The position numbers and the translations under genes are program-made. Of a stretch of 64,000 bases of DNA, positions 42,077 through 51,038 are shown in pieces. Each line of letters begins with the position of its first letter. The first letter of the stretch is position 1. Source of the DNA: SIG307 sp045596385. Its GTDB lineage: Bacteria; Bacillota; Clostridia; Lachnospirales; Lachnospiraceae. The DNA is taken from assembly GCA_045596385.1 (NCBI GenBank), contig JAZOCC010000027.1, positions 62,001-126,000 on the forward strand, written 5' to 3'. The notes beneath the pieces are model-generated. The model had not been told where the DNA came from and did no database searches. It saw nothing but the letters and a program-made list of their open reading frames with translations.

Positions 42077-42580
42077 TTACAGCTGATCTACGGAAATACC
42101 GCGGAGTGCAGCTACCTGCTCCGGAGTCTTTAACTGGCTTAATCCGTTGATTGTTGCAAGAACTACGTTCTGCTTGTTGTTTGAACCAAGGGACTTAGTA
42201 CGGATGTTCTTAAATCCTGCAAGTTCAAGCACGTTACGTGCCGGACCGCCTGCGATGATACCGGTACCTTCCGGGCTACGCTTTAACAATACAGAAGCGC
42301 TACCGAACTTACCAAGGTAGTCATGCGGTACGGAACCGTTCTCATCAAGCGGAAGCTCGATGATGTTCTTCTTTGCATCCTCTTTTGCCTTCCGGATTGC
42401 TTCCGGAACTTCGCTTGCCTTACCAAGACCTGCACCAACGTGACCGTTTCTGTCTCCTACAACAACAAGTGCTGCGAAACGGAAATTACGACCACCCTTT
42501 ACAACCTTGGTAACGCGCTTGAGGCTGACTAATTTATCTTCTAATTCCAAATTGCTGGCATCAACGATTGTACGTCTCAT
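42077..42580 (-). CDS. rpsE: 30S ribosomal protein S5
   Basis: 167 residues. N-terminal double-stranded-RNA-binding-like domain with the S5 signature GGRNFRFAALVVVGDRNGHV and the C-terminal LLKRSPEGTGIIAGGPARNV. Mutations in the first loop give spectinomycin resistance in other bacteria; nothing unusual here. Confidence 0.97.
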   Translation of the reverse strand: MRRTIVDASNLELEDKLVSLKRVTKVVKGGRNFRFAALVVVGDRNGHVGAGLGKASEVPEAIRKAKEDAKKNIIELPLDENGSVPHDYLGKFGSASVLLKRSPEGTGIIAGGPARNVLELAGFKNIRTKSLGSNNKQNVVLATINGLSQLKTPEQVAALRGISVDQL

Positions 42581-42594
42581 GTTTTCCCTCCTGA

Positions 42595-42963
42595 TTAGAA
42601 TTCTAAGCCGGCTTCTCTTGCTGCCTCAGCAAGTGCCTTAACCTTGCCCTGATATACGAAACCACCACGGTCGTAAACAACGGTTGTGATTCCCTTCTCA
42701 AGTGCCTTCTTTGCGATAACAGTTCCGAGCTTTGCTGCTGCTGCAACATCATTCGTCTTCTCAAGCTCAGCCTTTACATCCCTATCAAGGGTGGAAGCTG
42801 CTACAAGAGTGTTACCAACGGTATCATCAATAATCTGCGCATACATATGATTATTACTTCTGAATACTGCCAAACGCGGTCTTTCTGCGGTACCGGAGAA
42901 ACGATTGCGAATCTTCATATGCTTCTTTACGCGAACTTTAGATCTAGACTCTTTGCTAACCAT
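42595..42963 (-). CDS. rplR: 50S ribosomal protein L18
   Basis: 122 residues, binds 5S rRNA. Basic N-terminus (SRSKVRVKKHMKIRNRFSGT), then RPRLAVFRSNNHMYAQIIDD and the closing YDRGGFVYQGKVKALAEAAR. Between rplF and rpsE. Confidence 0.97.
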   Translation of the reverse strand: MVSKESRSKVRVKKHMKIRNRFSGTAERPRLAVFRSNNHMYAQIIDDTVGNTLVAASTLDRDVKAELEKTNDVAAAAKLGTVIAKKALEKGITTVVYDRGGFVYQGKVKALAEAAREAGLEF

Positions 42964-42981
42964 ATTCTTTCATTCCTCCTT

Positions 42982-43524
42982 TTACTTCTTACCGGTCTTA
43001 CCGACTTTACGTCTGATGGTCTCATCCGCATACTTGATACCCTTGCCCTTATACGGCTCCGGTCTTCTCTTATCTCTGATTTCTGCTGCGTACTGACCAA
43101 CCTTCTCTTTATCAATACCCTTAACGGTAATCTTGTTCTGGCCGTCGAGAACGGTCTCAACACCTTCCGGGTCAACCATAACTACCGGATGAGAATATCC
43201 GAGAGTTAAGGTAAGCTCCTTACCGGACTTTGCTGCTCTGTAGCCGACACCGTTAACTTCGAGAACCTTCTCGTAGCCATTGGTAACACCGACTACCATG
43301 TTGTTGATAAGCGTTCTGGTCAAACCGTGAAGAGACTTCATTCTCTTTAAGTCATTCGGTCTGTTAACAACGATTTCAGAACCCTCTACCTTGATTTCCA
43401 TTTCCGGGGCTAACACTCTCTCAAGAGTACCCTTCGGTCCCTTAACGGTAACCTTGTTATTTTCTGCCACATCGACAGTTACACCTGCCGGGATGGCGAT
43501 TGGCATTCTACCTATACGTGACAT
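42982..43524 (-). CDS. rplF: 50S ribosomal protein L6
   Basis: 180 residues from the ATG giving MSRIGRMPIAIPAGV, which follows AGGAGG; the frame is open 16 codons further without cause. The C-terminal rRNA-binding RRPEPYKGKGIKYADETIRR is the L6 signature. A 150-base spacer separates it from rpsH, longer than usual, with no gene visible in it. Confidence 0.97.
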   Translation of the reverse strand: MSRIGRMPIAIPAGVTVDVAENNKVTVKGPKGTLERVLAPEMEIKVEGSEIVVNRPNDLKRMKSLHGLTRTLINNMVVGVTNGYEKVLEVNGVGYRAAKSGKELTLTLGYSHPVVMVDPEGVETVLDGQNKITVKGIDKEKVGQYAAEIRDKRRPEPYKGKGIKYADETIRRKVGKTGKK

Positions 43525-43675
43525 GCCCGTACCTCCTAAAATTATGAATGTGGAAAGCGGTGAGTGTCTCACACACTTCCTGACCTTATGTGGTCTCCTA
43601 AGAAAAGAGTATCCGCATCACCTCATGCCCTTAAGAACACTTGCTCTGACAGACTTCCTTTCCATGCATCTTTTA

Positions 43676-44077
43676 TTACCAAACGAAAGCTAAAACTTCG
43701 CCGCCAACGTTAGCCTTTCTTGCTTCCTTATCGGTAAGCACGCCCTTGTTGGTGGATACGATAGCAATACCAAGACCGCCAAGTACCTTCGGAAGCTCCT
43801 CCGCATTTGCGTATACACGCAGACCCGGCTTGGAAATTCTCTTGAGACCGGAGATAACCTTTTCGTTCTTATCCTTGCCATACTTTAACGTAATGTGGAT
43901 GGTCTTGAAAGAACCGACTTCTTCCACATCAAAAGCCTTAATATAACCTTCCTTTAACAGGATTTCTGCGATTGCAATCTTCATCTTAGATGCAGGTACA
44001 TCTACAACATCATGTTTCGCAGTATTTGCATTACGAATTCTTGTAAGCATATCTGCAATCGGATCGCTCATTGTCAT
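43676..44077 (-). CDS. rpsH: 30S ribosomal protein S8
   Basis: 133 residues: start MTMSDPIADMLTRIRNANTA and the C-terminal GIAIVSTNKGVLTDKEARKA, then GGEVLAFVW. S8 binds 16S helix 21 and represses spc operons in enterobacteria. Follows rpsN by 32 bases. Confidence 0.97.
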   Translation of the reverse strand: MTMSDPIADMLTRIRNANTAKHDVVDVPASKMKIAIAEILLKEGYIKAFDVEEVGSFKTIHITLKYGKDKNEKVISGLKRISKPGLRVYANAEELPKVLGGLGIAIVSTNKGVLTDKEARKANVGGEVLAFVW

Positions 44078-44109
44078 TTGGATTTCCTCCTTCTAAAAAT
44101 ATTTCGGAC

Positions 44110-44295
44110 TTACCAAGATGCCTTCTTAACACCCGGTATCTGACCCTTATAAGCTAATTCACGGAAGCAGATTCTGCAGATTCCGTATTTTCTCAAATAA
44201 GCATGCGGACGACCGCAAATTCTACAACGGTTGTACTCCTGGGTGGAGAACTTTGCCGGACGCTGCTGCTTTAACTTCATAGAAGTCTTTGCCAT
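44110..44295 (-). CDS. rpsN: 30S ribosomal protein S14, type Z
   Basis: 61 residues with two CxxC pairs (CRICGRPHAY and CRICFRELA), the zinc-binding short form. Such zinc S14 can be replaced by a zinc-free paralog under zinc limitation in bacteria that have one; none is in this window. Confidence 0.97.
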   Translation of the reverse strand: MAKTSMKLKQQRPAKFSTQEYNRCRICGRPHAYLRKYGICRICFRELAYKGQIPGVKKASW

Positions 44296-44310
44296 GGGAA
44301 TTCCTCCTTA

Positions 44311-44850
44311 TTATTTGCTAAACGGCATACCAAATTGAGTTAACAGTTCTCTTGCTTCCTCGTCGGTGTTTGCGGTGGTTACGAAAATGATATCCATACC
44401 TCTTACCTTATCAACCTTATCGTACTCGATTTCCGGGAAGATTAACTGCTCCTTAATACCAAGAGCGTAGTTACCTCTGCCATCGAATGCGTTCGGGTTA
44501 ACACCACGGAAGTCACGTACACGCGGAAGAGCAAGGCTGATTAAACGATCAGCGAACTCGTACATCTTGTCACCACGTAAGGTTACCTTACAACCGATTG
44601 CAAGACCTTCTCTGATCTTGAAGTTTGCGACAGACTTCTTAGCCTTCGTTACAACCGGCTTCTGACCTGCGATGATTTCCATATCTCTAACTGCGGACTC
44701 TAAAGCCTTAGCGTTATCCTTTGCCTCACCGACACCCATGTTGATAACGATCTTGTCTAACTTCGGAACCTGCATTACGTTTTTATAACCGAACTTCTTC
44801 TGCATTGCTGCAACGATTTCGTTATTATACTTTTCCTTTAATCTAGTCAA
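44311..44850 (-). CDS. rplE: 50S ribosomal protein L5
   Basis: 179 residues, 5S rRNA binder that touches P-site tRNA. Motifs LDKIVINMGVGEAKDNAKAL, PVVTKAKKSVANFKIREGL and the C-terminal MDIIFVTTANTDEEARELL. Start ATG lies 24 bases after the rplX stop. Confidence 0.97.
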   Translation of the reverse strand: MTRLKEKYNNEIVAAMQKKFGYKNVMQVPKLDKIVINMGVGEAKDNAKALESAVRDMEIIAGQKPVVTKAKKSVANFKIREGLAIGCKVTLRGDKMYEFADRLISLALPRVRDFRGVNPNAFDGRGNYALGIKEQLIFPEIEYDKVDKVRGMDIIFVTTANTDEEARELLTQFGMPFSK

Positions 44851-44874
44851 CTTTGTGAACCTCCTCTCTCAGAT

Positions 44875-45189
44875 TTACTTGTCGATTACTTCACCGGTGG
44901 ACTTTGCAACACGAACCTTCTTCGGGCCCTTCTTGTCTTCTACGGTGGTGAAACCGATTCTGGTGGTCTTACCCTTGTGAACGTACATAACGTTGGATGC
45001 GTCAAGTGCTGCTTCCTTCGTAATGATACCGCCCTGCGGGTTTGCCTGAGATGCCTTCGTGTGCTTCGTCACAGTGTTGACACCCTCAACTACTACCTTA
45101 CCGTCAGCAACGGAAAGAACCTTTCCTTCCTTGCCCTTATCCTTACCTGCGATTACTCTAACGGTATCGCCCTTCTTAATCTTTAACAT
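44875..45189 (-). CDS. rplX: 50S ribosomal protein L24
   Basis: 104 residues with the KOW motif at the start (KKGDTVRVIAGKDKGKEGKV) and KHTKASQANPQGGIITKEA. An assembly initiator for the 50S subunit. Directly after rplN (11-base gap). Confidence 0.97.
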   Translation of the reverse strand: MLKIKKGDTVRVIAGKDKGKEGKVLSVADGKVVVEGVNTVTKHTKASQANPQGGIITKEAALDASNVMYVHKGKTTRIGFTTVEDKKGPKKVRVAKSTGEVIDK

Positions 45190-45200
45190 CGCAGTACCTC

Positions 45201-45569
45201 CTATAATACTTCCGGAGCCAGGGAAACAATCTTCATGAACTGCTTCTCTCTGAGTTCTCTTGCTACCGGTCCGAAAATACGAGTTCCTCTCGGGTTCTTG
45301 TCTTCCTTGATGATAACTGCTGCGTTCTCATCGAAGCGGATGTAAGAACCGTCCTTACGGCGTGCGCCCTTTACGGAACGAACTACAACTGCCTTAACTA
45401 CATCGCCCTTCTTTACAACACCGCCCGGCGTTGCATCTTTAACGGAAGCAACGATGACATCACCAATGTTTGCATATCTTCTGGTTGAACCGCCCATTAC
45501 ACGGATGCAAAGTAATTCCTTTGCGCCGGTATTGTCAGCAACCTTAAGTCTGGTTTCCTGCTGTACCAT
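45201..45569 (-). CDS. rplN: 50S ribosomal protein L14
   Basis: 122 residues from the ATG giving MVQQETRLKVADNTGAKELL; AAAGGAG lies 7-8 bases upstream and the six extra open codons overlap it. Typical ARRKDGSYIRFDENAAVII core. L14 sits at the subunit interface. Confidence 0.97.
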   Translation of the reverse strand: MVQQETRLKVADNTGAKELLCIRVMGGSTRRYANIGDVIVASVKDATPGGVVKKGDVVKAVVVRSVKGARRKDGSYIRFDENAAVIIKEDKNPRGTRIFGPVARELREKQFMKIVSLAPEVL

Positions 45570-45608
45570 GGTACAATCTCCTTTCAACTATTCCTGCAAA
45601 ACAAATAC

Positions 45609-45863
45609 TTATTTTGCCTTCTCGATAATCTCAACGAGTCTCCATCTCTTATCCTTGGATAACGGTCTCGTCTCCATAACCTTTACTCTGTCACCGATGC
45701 GGCACTCGTTGTTCTCGTCATGAGCCTTTAACTTGTAGGTTCTCTTAACGATCTTGTTGTAAAGCGGGTGCTTTACGTTATCTACTACTGCTACAACGAT
45801 TGTCTTATCCATCTTGTCGCTTACTACCTTACCGGTACGCGTCTTTCTAAGATTTCTCTCCAC
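45609..45863 (-). CDS. rpsQ: 30S ribosomal protein S17
   Basis: 84 residues: MERNLRKTRTGKVVSDKMDK then TIVVAV, and the RIGDRVKVMETRPLSKDKRW signature. GGAGT precedes the ATG. Between rpmC and rplN. Confidence 0.97.
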   Translation of the reverse strand: MERNLRKTRTGKVVSDKMDKTIVVAVVDNVKHPLYNKIVKRTYKLKAHDENNECRIGDRVKVMETRPLSKDKRWRLVEIIEKAK

Positions 45864-45899
45864 TGCGGGTACTCCTTTCCGAAGTTACTATTCAATGAA

Positions 45900-46100
45900 C
45901 TAGTTTGCCTTTGCAGAAATCACGGTCTGAATTCTGGCAATGTTCTTTCTTACTTCTTTAATTCTGCTTGTGTTGTCCAGCTGGTTGGTTGCATTCTGGA
46001 ATCTCAAATTGAAGAGTTCCTTCTTTGCGGAAACTAATTCCTCATTCAGCTCAACAACAGACTTAGCCATTAAATCCTGCACATACTTACTGGTTTTCAC
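45900..46100 (-). CDS. rpmC: 50S ribosomal protein L29
   Basis: 66 residues, a two-helix hairpin near the peptide exit. LFNLRFQNATNQLDNTSRIK is the signature. The start is the GTG giving MKTSKYVQDL, placed 8 bases after GGAGG; this start overlaps the end of rplP by 14 bases, so the two are translationally coupled. Confidence 0.95.
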   Translation of the reverse strand: MKTSKYVQDLMAKSVVELNEELVSAKKELFNLRFQNATNQLDNTSRIKEVRKNIARIQTVISAKAN

Positions 46101-46527
46101 GAGCCGCACCTCCCTCTAAATCTGCGCGAGAAACGATCTTACACTTAACCGGAAGCTTATGGGTTGCGAGACGAAGAGCTTCTCTTGCTACTTCTTCAGC
46201 TACGCCGGAAATTTCGAACATTACACGACCCGGCTTAACTACTGCTACCCAGTACTCAGTGGAGCCCTTACCGGAACCCATTCGAGTTTCTGCCGGCTTC
46301 GCTGTTACCGGCTTATCCGGGAAAATCTTAATCCAAACCTTACCGCCACGCTTAATGTAACGTGTCATTGCGATACGGGCTGCCTCAATCTGATTGGACT
46401 TAATCCAAGCAGGCTCCATTGCTACAATACCGAATTCGCCGTAAGAGATGGTGTTACCTCTCTGTGCCTTACCGGTCATAGTTCCGCGGAACTGCTTACG
46501 ACGCTTTACTCTCTTTGGCATTAACAT
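46087..46527 (-). CDS. rplP: 50S ribosomal protein L16
   Basis: 146 residues beginning MLMPKRVKRRKQFRG, with WIKSNQIEAARIAMTRYIKR and MGSGKGSTEYWVAVVKPGR. It contacts A-site tRNA. Its ATG shares one base with the rpsC stop. Confidence 0.97.
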   Translation of the reverse strand: MLMPKRVKRRKQFRGTMTGKAQRGNTISYGEFGIVAMEPAWIKSNQIEAARIAMTRYIKRGGKVWIKIFPDKPVTAKPAETRMGSGKGSTEYWVAVVKPGRVMFEISGVAEEVAREALRLATHKLPVKCKIVSRADLEGGAARENQ

Positions 46528-47189
46528 TACTTATCGCTCCCTTCCTTCTTGGTTGCCTTCGTCGGAAGAACTTCTCCAAGATAAATCCAAGTCTTGATAC
46601 CAACCTTACCGTAGGTGGTGTTTGCTTCTGCGAAACCATAGTCAATGTTTGCTCTCAGGGTCTGAAGCGGAACGGTACCTTCCGTATAGAACTCGGAACG
46701 TGCGATATCTGCACCGCCAAGACGACCGGATGCCATGGTCTTAATACCCTTTGCGCCAGCCTTCATGGTTCTGGACATGGTGGACTTCATTGCTCTACGG
46801 AAAGAAATACGGTTCTCAAGCTGCTGTGCAATGTTCTCTGCTACGAGCTGTGCGTTGATGTCCGGTCTCTTGATTTCCTTAATCTCGAGATTTACCTTCT
46901 TACCGGTAACCTTTGCTACTTCGTCCTTTAACTTATCGATTTCTGCACCGGCCTTACCGATAACTACGCCCGGCTTTGCGGTGGAGATGATAACCTTAAC
47001 CTGATCAGCGCCTCTTCTCTCGATTTCGATCTTTGCGATACCTGCGCTGTATAACTTATTCTTCAGAAACTTTCTGATGTTGTAATCTTCTACTAAGTTG
47101 TCAGCGAAATCAGCTTCTGCGTACCACTTGGAATCCCATTCCTTGATAACGCCGACTCTTAAGCCGTGAGGATTAACCTTCTGTCCCAT
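46527..47189 (-). CDS. rpsC: 30S ribosomal protein S3
   Basis: 220 residues. N-terminal KH domain with VVIGKAGAEID near residue 65 and the S3 C-terminal signature GRLGGADIARSEFYTEGTVP. Part of the mRNA entry tunnel helicase. Confidence 0.97.
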   Translation of the reverse strand: MGQKVNPHGLRVGVIKEWDSKWYAEADFADNLVEDYNIRKFLKNKLYSAGIAKIEIERRGADQVKVIISTAKPGVVIGKAGAEIDKLKDEVAKVTGKKVNLEIKEIKRPDINAQLVAENIAQQLENRISFRRAMKSTMSRTMKAGAKGIKTMASGRLGGADIARSEFYTEGTVPLQTLRANIDYGFAEANTTYGKVGIKTWIYLGEVLPTKATKKEGSDK

Positions 47190-47210
47190 GATTCTTCTCC
47201 TTTCTTAGAT

Positions 47211-47600
47211 CTATCTCTCATCAAGCACGATGGTGATGTGGCTCATTCTCTTTAAGATACGATAAGCTCTGCCCTGTGCTCTCGGTCTTACTCTCTTCAT
47301 GGTCGGTGCGCAGTTTGCGTAACACTCAGCGATGTAGAGCTTGGAAACGTCCATACCGTTGTTGTTCTCTGCGTTTGCGATTGCAGATTTGAGTAACTTC
47401 TCTATTAAAGTTGAAGCATATCTCGGATTGTAAGCTAAAATACCGAGTGCTGACTGTACATCCTTGCCTCTGATTGCATCAAGAACGAAACAAGCCTTCT
47501 GTACGGAAACTCTTGCGTAGGATAACTTCGCAGACGGTCTCTTATCTCTGTTCTGCTCATTTCTCTCTCTCTTAATCTGGGATCTATGTCCTTTTGCCAT
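47211..47600 (-). CDS. rplV: 50S ribosomal protein L22
   Basis: 129 residues. The beta-hairpin lining the exit tunnel is in the PTMKRVRPRAQGRAYRILKR region and the protein ends ITIVLDER. A 144-base spacer with a strong hairpin GGTAACGGT..ACCGTTTACC separates it from rpsS upstream. Confidence 0.97.
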   Translation of the reverse strand: MAKGHRSQIKRERNEQNRDKRPSAKLSYARVSVQKACFVLDAIRGKDVQSALGILAYNPRYASTLIEKLLKSAIANAENNNGMDVSKLYIAECYANCAPTMKRVRPRAQGRAYRILKRMSHITIVLDER

Positions 47601-47744
47601 GGATGTGACCTCCTTTCAAATGTTAGCGGCTCTCCGCTATTTTTCTTCCGCCCGTGTCCTGCCGGGCAATGTTATAAGGTTTGGTAAACGGTACGGCGTT
47701 TGCCGACCGTTACCATAATAATTTGTCTTAGTTTGAGAAAAAGA
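47601..47744 (-). other. rpsS-rplV spacer with three hairpins
   Basis: Within a normally tight cluster. Holds GGTAACGGT-CGGC/GCCG-ACCGTTTACC, GCCCG/CGGGC with loop GCAGGACA, and AGCGG/CCGCT. None has a T tract, so these look like RNA stability or processing elements. Confidence 0.45.
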
Positions 47745-48023
47745 CTATCTACGGGACTTCTTCTCATCCTTACCGTGACCGCGATAGGTTCTGGTAGCTA
47801 CGAACTCACCAAGCTTGTGACCAACCATATCTTCGGTTACGTATACCGGTACATGCTTTCTTCCGTCATGAACAGCGATTGTAAGACCAACCATCTGCGG
47901 GAAGATTGTGGAACGACGGGACCAGGTCTTGATAACCTGCTTGTCACCGGACTTCACTACAGCATCTACCTTCTTCAATAAGTGAGCATCCGCGAACGGG
48001 CCCTTCTTTAATGAACGTGCCAT
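47745..48023 (-). CDS. rpsS: 30S ribosomal protein S19
   Basis: 92 residues: MARSLKKGPFADAHLLKKVD and the signature VTEDMVGHKLGEFVATRTYR. Binds the 30S head with S13. Follows rplB by 31 bases. Confidence 0.97.
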   Translation of the reverse strand: MARSLKKGPFADAHLLKKVDAVVKSGDKQVIKTWSRRSTIFPQMVGLTIAVHDGRKHVPVYVTEDMVGHKLGEFVATRTYRGHGKDEKKSRR

Positions 48024-48054
48024 TTGGTTTACCTCCTTTTACCTGGACGTGCGA

Positions 48055-48903
48055 TTACTTCGCTAACGCCTTACCATCTCTTCTTCTTACAATCAGCTTG
48101 TTGGACTGCTTATTCTTCTTACGGGTCTTAAGACCGAGAGCCGGCTTACCCCACGGGGTAACAGGGCCTGGACGACCGATACCGGTCTTACCTTCACCAC
48201 CACCGTGCGGGTGATCGTTCGGGTTCATTACGGAACCGCGTACAGTCGGGCGGATACCCATGTGACGCTTACGTCCTGCCTTACCGATGTTAATAAGCTC
48301 GTGATCAATGTTACCAACCTGACCGATGGTTGCACGGCAGATAATCGGAACCATTCTCATCTCACCGGACGGGAGACGAAGGGTTGCGTACTTGCCTTCC
48401 TTTGCCATCAGCTGTGCGCTGTTACCAGCGGAACGAACCAGCTGACCGCCCTTGCCCGGGTAAAGCTCGATGTTATGAATTTCAGCACCAACCGGAATGT
48501 TCTGAAGCGGTAAGCAGTTACCCACTCTAACTTCTGCGGTTGCACCGTTCATAACGGTCTGGCCTACCTTTAAGCCGTTCGGCGCAAGGATGTAGGACTT
48601 GGAACCGTCTGCATAGCAGATAAGTGCGATGTTTGCGGTTCTGTTCGGATCGTACTCGATGGTCTTAACCGTTGCCGGGATACCATCTTTGCTGTTTCTC
48701 TTGAAGTCGATGATTCTGTACTTTCTTCTGGAACCACCGCCCTGATGTCTTACGGTAATCTTTCCCTGATTGTTACGACCAGCGTTCTTCTTTAAAGAAG
48801 TTACTAAGGACTTCTCCGGTGTGCTCGTAGTGATTTCGGAGAAATCGGAGCCGGTCATATTTCTTCTGGAAGGTGTATATGGGTTATAAGTTTTGATTCC
48901 CAT
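48055..48903 (-). CDS. rplB: 50S ribosomal protein L2
   Basis: 282 residues. Starts MGIKTYNPYTPSRRNMTG; near the end MNPNDHPHGGGEGKTGIGRP includes the conserved His needed for peptidyl transfer. Standard length. Confidence 0.97.
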   Translation of the reverse strand: MGIKTYNPYTPSRRNMTGSDFSEITTSTPEKSLVTSLKKNAGRNNQGKITVRHQGGGSRRKYRIIDFKRNSKDGIPATVKTIEYDPNRTANIALICYADGSKSYILAPNGLKVGQTVMNGATAEVRVGNCLPLQNIPVGAEIHNIELYPGKGGQLVRSAGNSAQLMAKEGKYATLRLPSGEMRMVPIICRATIGQVGNIDHELINIGKAGRKRHMGIRPTVRGSVMNPNDHPHGGGEGKTGIGRPGPVTPWGKPALGLKTRKKNKQSNKLIVRRRDGKALAK

Positions 48904-48965
48904 TGTTGTTACTCCTTTCGTCTGCGCTACGCAATATCTTGTGTTCTATTCTCTACGTACGCGAA

Positions 48966-49265
48966 TTATAAACCTGCGAAAATCTCGATTTCAGCACTGT
49001 CAGCGGTAAGCTGTACAATTGCCTTCTTCATCTTAGCAGTCTTTCCGAAAACCATGCCGCGTCTGCGGGTCTTTCCGTCTAAGTTCATGGTGTTAACGCT
49101 GGCAACCTTGGTACCTGCGAACATCTTCTCAACTGCTTCCTTAATCTGCTGCTTCGTTGCATCCGGATGTACGGAGAACGTGTACTTCTTCTCGCTCATG
49201 GAGTTCATACTCTTCTCGGTTACTACCGGCTTTAAGATAACGTCATAATACTTTAAATCTGCCAT
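48966..49265 (-). CDS. rplW: 50S ribosomal protein L23
   Basis: 99 residues at the tunnel exit, docking site for trigger factor and SRP. VILKPVVTEKSMNSMSEKKY at the start; ends with the ADSAEIEIFAG strand. ATG shares one base with the rplD stop. Confidence 0.96.
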   Translation of the reverse strand: MADLKYYDVILKPVVTEKSMNSMSEKKYTFSVHPDATKQQIKEAVEKMFAGTKVASVNTMNLDGKTRRRGMVFGKTAKMKKAIVQLTADSAEIEIFAGL

Positions 49266-49885
49266 TATGCGTACACCTCCTCAATCTGAGCAACAGCTTC
49301 CTTGGTGATAACAACGTTGCCGTACTTAAGAACGTCGTAAACATTTACGCTACCGGAAAGAACTGTTCTTACCTCCGGGATATTTCTTGCGGAAAGGATT
49401 ACGTTCTCATCCTTCTTATCAAGAACAACAAGCGCCTTGTTCACCTTGAGGTTATCAAGAACTGCTGCCATCTTCTTGGTCTTAATCTCGTTGAATGCGA
49501 GACCGTCTACTACGATAAACTTCTCCTCAGCAACCTTAGCGGATAATGCAGACTTGATTGCAGCTGCCTTTTCCTTCTTGTTCATCTTTACGGAGTAGTC
49601 TCTCGGCTTCGGAGCGAATACTACGCCACCGCCGGTCCACTGCGGAGCTCTGGTGGATCCCTGTCTTGCATGACCGGTACCCTTCTGTCTCCACGGCTTT
49701 CTTCCGCCGCCGCTTACTTCTGCACGAGTCTTTGCGCTCTGTGTGCCCTGACGCTTGTTAGCGAGCTGGCTCACAACAGCCAAATGCATCAAATGCTCAT
49801 TTACTTCTACACCGAACACAGCGTCGTTGAGCTCCATAGTGCCAACTTCCTTGCCTTCGATATTATAAACCTTAACACTAGCCAT
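49265..49885 (-). CDS. rplD: 50S ribosomal protein L4
   Basis: 206 residues. The tunnel loop KPWRQKGTGHARQGSTRAPQ and the closing DVLKYGNVVITKEAV are typical. L4 represses S10 operons by leader attenuation in enterobacteria; the present operon has a long hairpin-rich leader, though no L4-binding structure can be claimed by eye. Confidence 0.97.
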   Translation of the reverse strand: MASVKVYNIEGKEVGTMELNDAVFGVEVNEHLMHLAVVSQLANKRQGTQSAKTRAEVSGGGRKPWRQKGTGHARQGSTRAPQWTGGGVVFAPKPRDYSVKMNKKEKAAAIKSALSAKVAEEKFIVVDGLAFNEIKTKKMAAVLDNLKVNKALVVLDKKDENVILSARNIPEVRTVLSGSVNVYDVLKYGNVVITKEAVAQIEEVYA

Positions 49886-49913
49886 TTTTAAGTTCCTCCT
49901 TTCTTAAAGCTTC

Positions 49914-50549
49914 TTAGTTTGCGCTCTTTACGGTTTCCTTTAAGATAACCAAAGCCTTCTTCGGTCCCGGTACTGCGCCCTTAACGAGGATTAAGTTGTT
50001 CTCAACGTCAACCTTAACTACCTCGAGGTTCTGAACCGTAGCCTTTACATTACCGGTGTGTCCCGGCATGTGCTTGCCCTTGAATACACGACCCGGAGTC
50101 GTTGCTGCACCGTTGGAACCTGCATGTCTGTGATACTTGGAACCATGCTTCATCGGTCCTCTGGATAAGCCGTGTCTCTTGATGGCACCCTGGAAGCCCT
50201 TACCCTTCGTAATACCGGTAGCGTCAATCTTGTCACCATCTGCGAAGATGTCAACCTTGATTTCCTGACCTACGGTGTACTCAGAGCTGTTGTCAAACTT
50301 GAACTCCTTAAGAAATCTCTTGTTAGCAACACCTGCCTTAGCAAATGTGCCCTTGCGCGGCTTGTTTACGAGAACGTCTCTGATCTCGCCGAAGCCAACC
50401 TGTACTGCCTCGTAACCGTCGTTGTCAACCGTCTTAACCTGGGTTACAACGTTCGGGGCAGCCTGCAATACGGTAACCGGTACTAATACGCCGTCCGCAT
50501 TGAAGATCTGGGTCATTCCGACCTTCGTTGTTAATAACGCTTTCTTCAT
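49914..50549 (-). CDS. rplC: 50S ribosomal protein L3
   Basis: 211 residues: MKKALLTTKVGMTQIFNADG at the start and FQGAIKRHGLSRGPMKHGSK in the centre reaching toward the peptidyl-transferase centre. AGGAGGTGC precedes the ATG. The 170-base spacer to rpsJ contains a GATTGAG/TTCAATC-type hairpin. Confidence 0.97.
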   Translation of the reverse strand: MKKALLTTKVGMTQIFNADGVLVPVTVLQAAPNVVTQVKTVDNDGYEAVQVGFGEIRDVLVNKPRKGTFAKAGVANKRFLKEFKFDNSSEYTVGQEIKVDIFADGDKIDATGITKGKGFQGAIKRHGLSRGPMKHGSKYHRHAGSNGAATTPGRVFKGKHMPGHTGNVKATVQNLEVVKVDVENNLILVKGAVPGPKKALVILKETVKSAN

Positions 50550-50720
50550 TTTGCACCTCCTGTGAATCTACAGCGGATTGAATCCCTTTGGAACTCAATC
50601 ATCCTAGATGGTCTATCCGGATGCTTGGGCCTTTTCTGATATAGATAAGACGCTTGGACCCTGTATATAAACCCTAAGGATTTTAACATTTTAAAACTTG
50701 TTGCTTCTCACTGACTAAGA

Positions 50721-51038
50721 TTACTTCGTCTTCATCTTAATGTCAATGAACACACCTGCCGGCATTTCCAGTCTGGAAAGAGCATCAACCATCTTCTGGT
50801 TCGGAGCAATAACATCGATGAGTCTCTTGTGAGTTCTCTGCTCGAACTGCTCACGGCTGTCCTTATACTTATGCACTGCACGGAGAATGGTAACTACTTC
50901 CTTCTTCGTCGGCATCGGTACCGGACCGCTTACCTTGCTTCCCGCCTTCTTTGCGGTTTCGATGATCTTCGCTGCGGATGCATCTACTAACTGATGATCA
51001 TACGCCTTGAGTGTGATTCTCATTACTTGACTTGCCAT
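50721..51038 (-). CDS. rpsJ: 30S ribosomal protein S10
   Basis: 105 residues from the ATG giving MASQVMRITLKAYDHQLVDA; AAGGAGG lies 11 bases upstream. The frame is open 46 codons further but that is leader RNA. Signature HKYKDSREQFEQRTHKRLID. First gene of the S10-spc cluster, which runs without another clear promoter to infA. Confidence 0.97.
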   Translation of the reverse strand: MASQVMRITLKAYDHQLVDASAAKIIETAKKAGSKVSGPVPMPTKKEVVTILRAVHKYKDSREQFEQRTHKRLIDVIAPNQKMVDALSRLEMPAGVFIDIKMKTK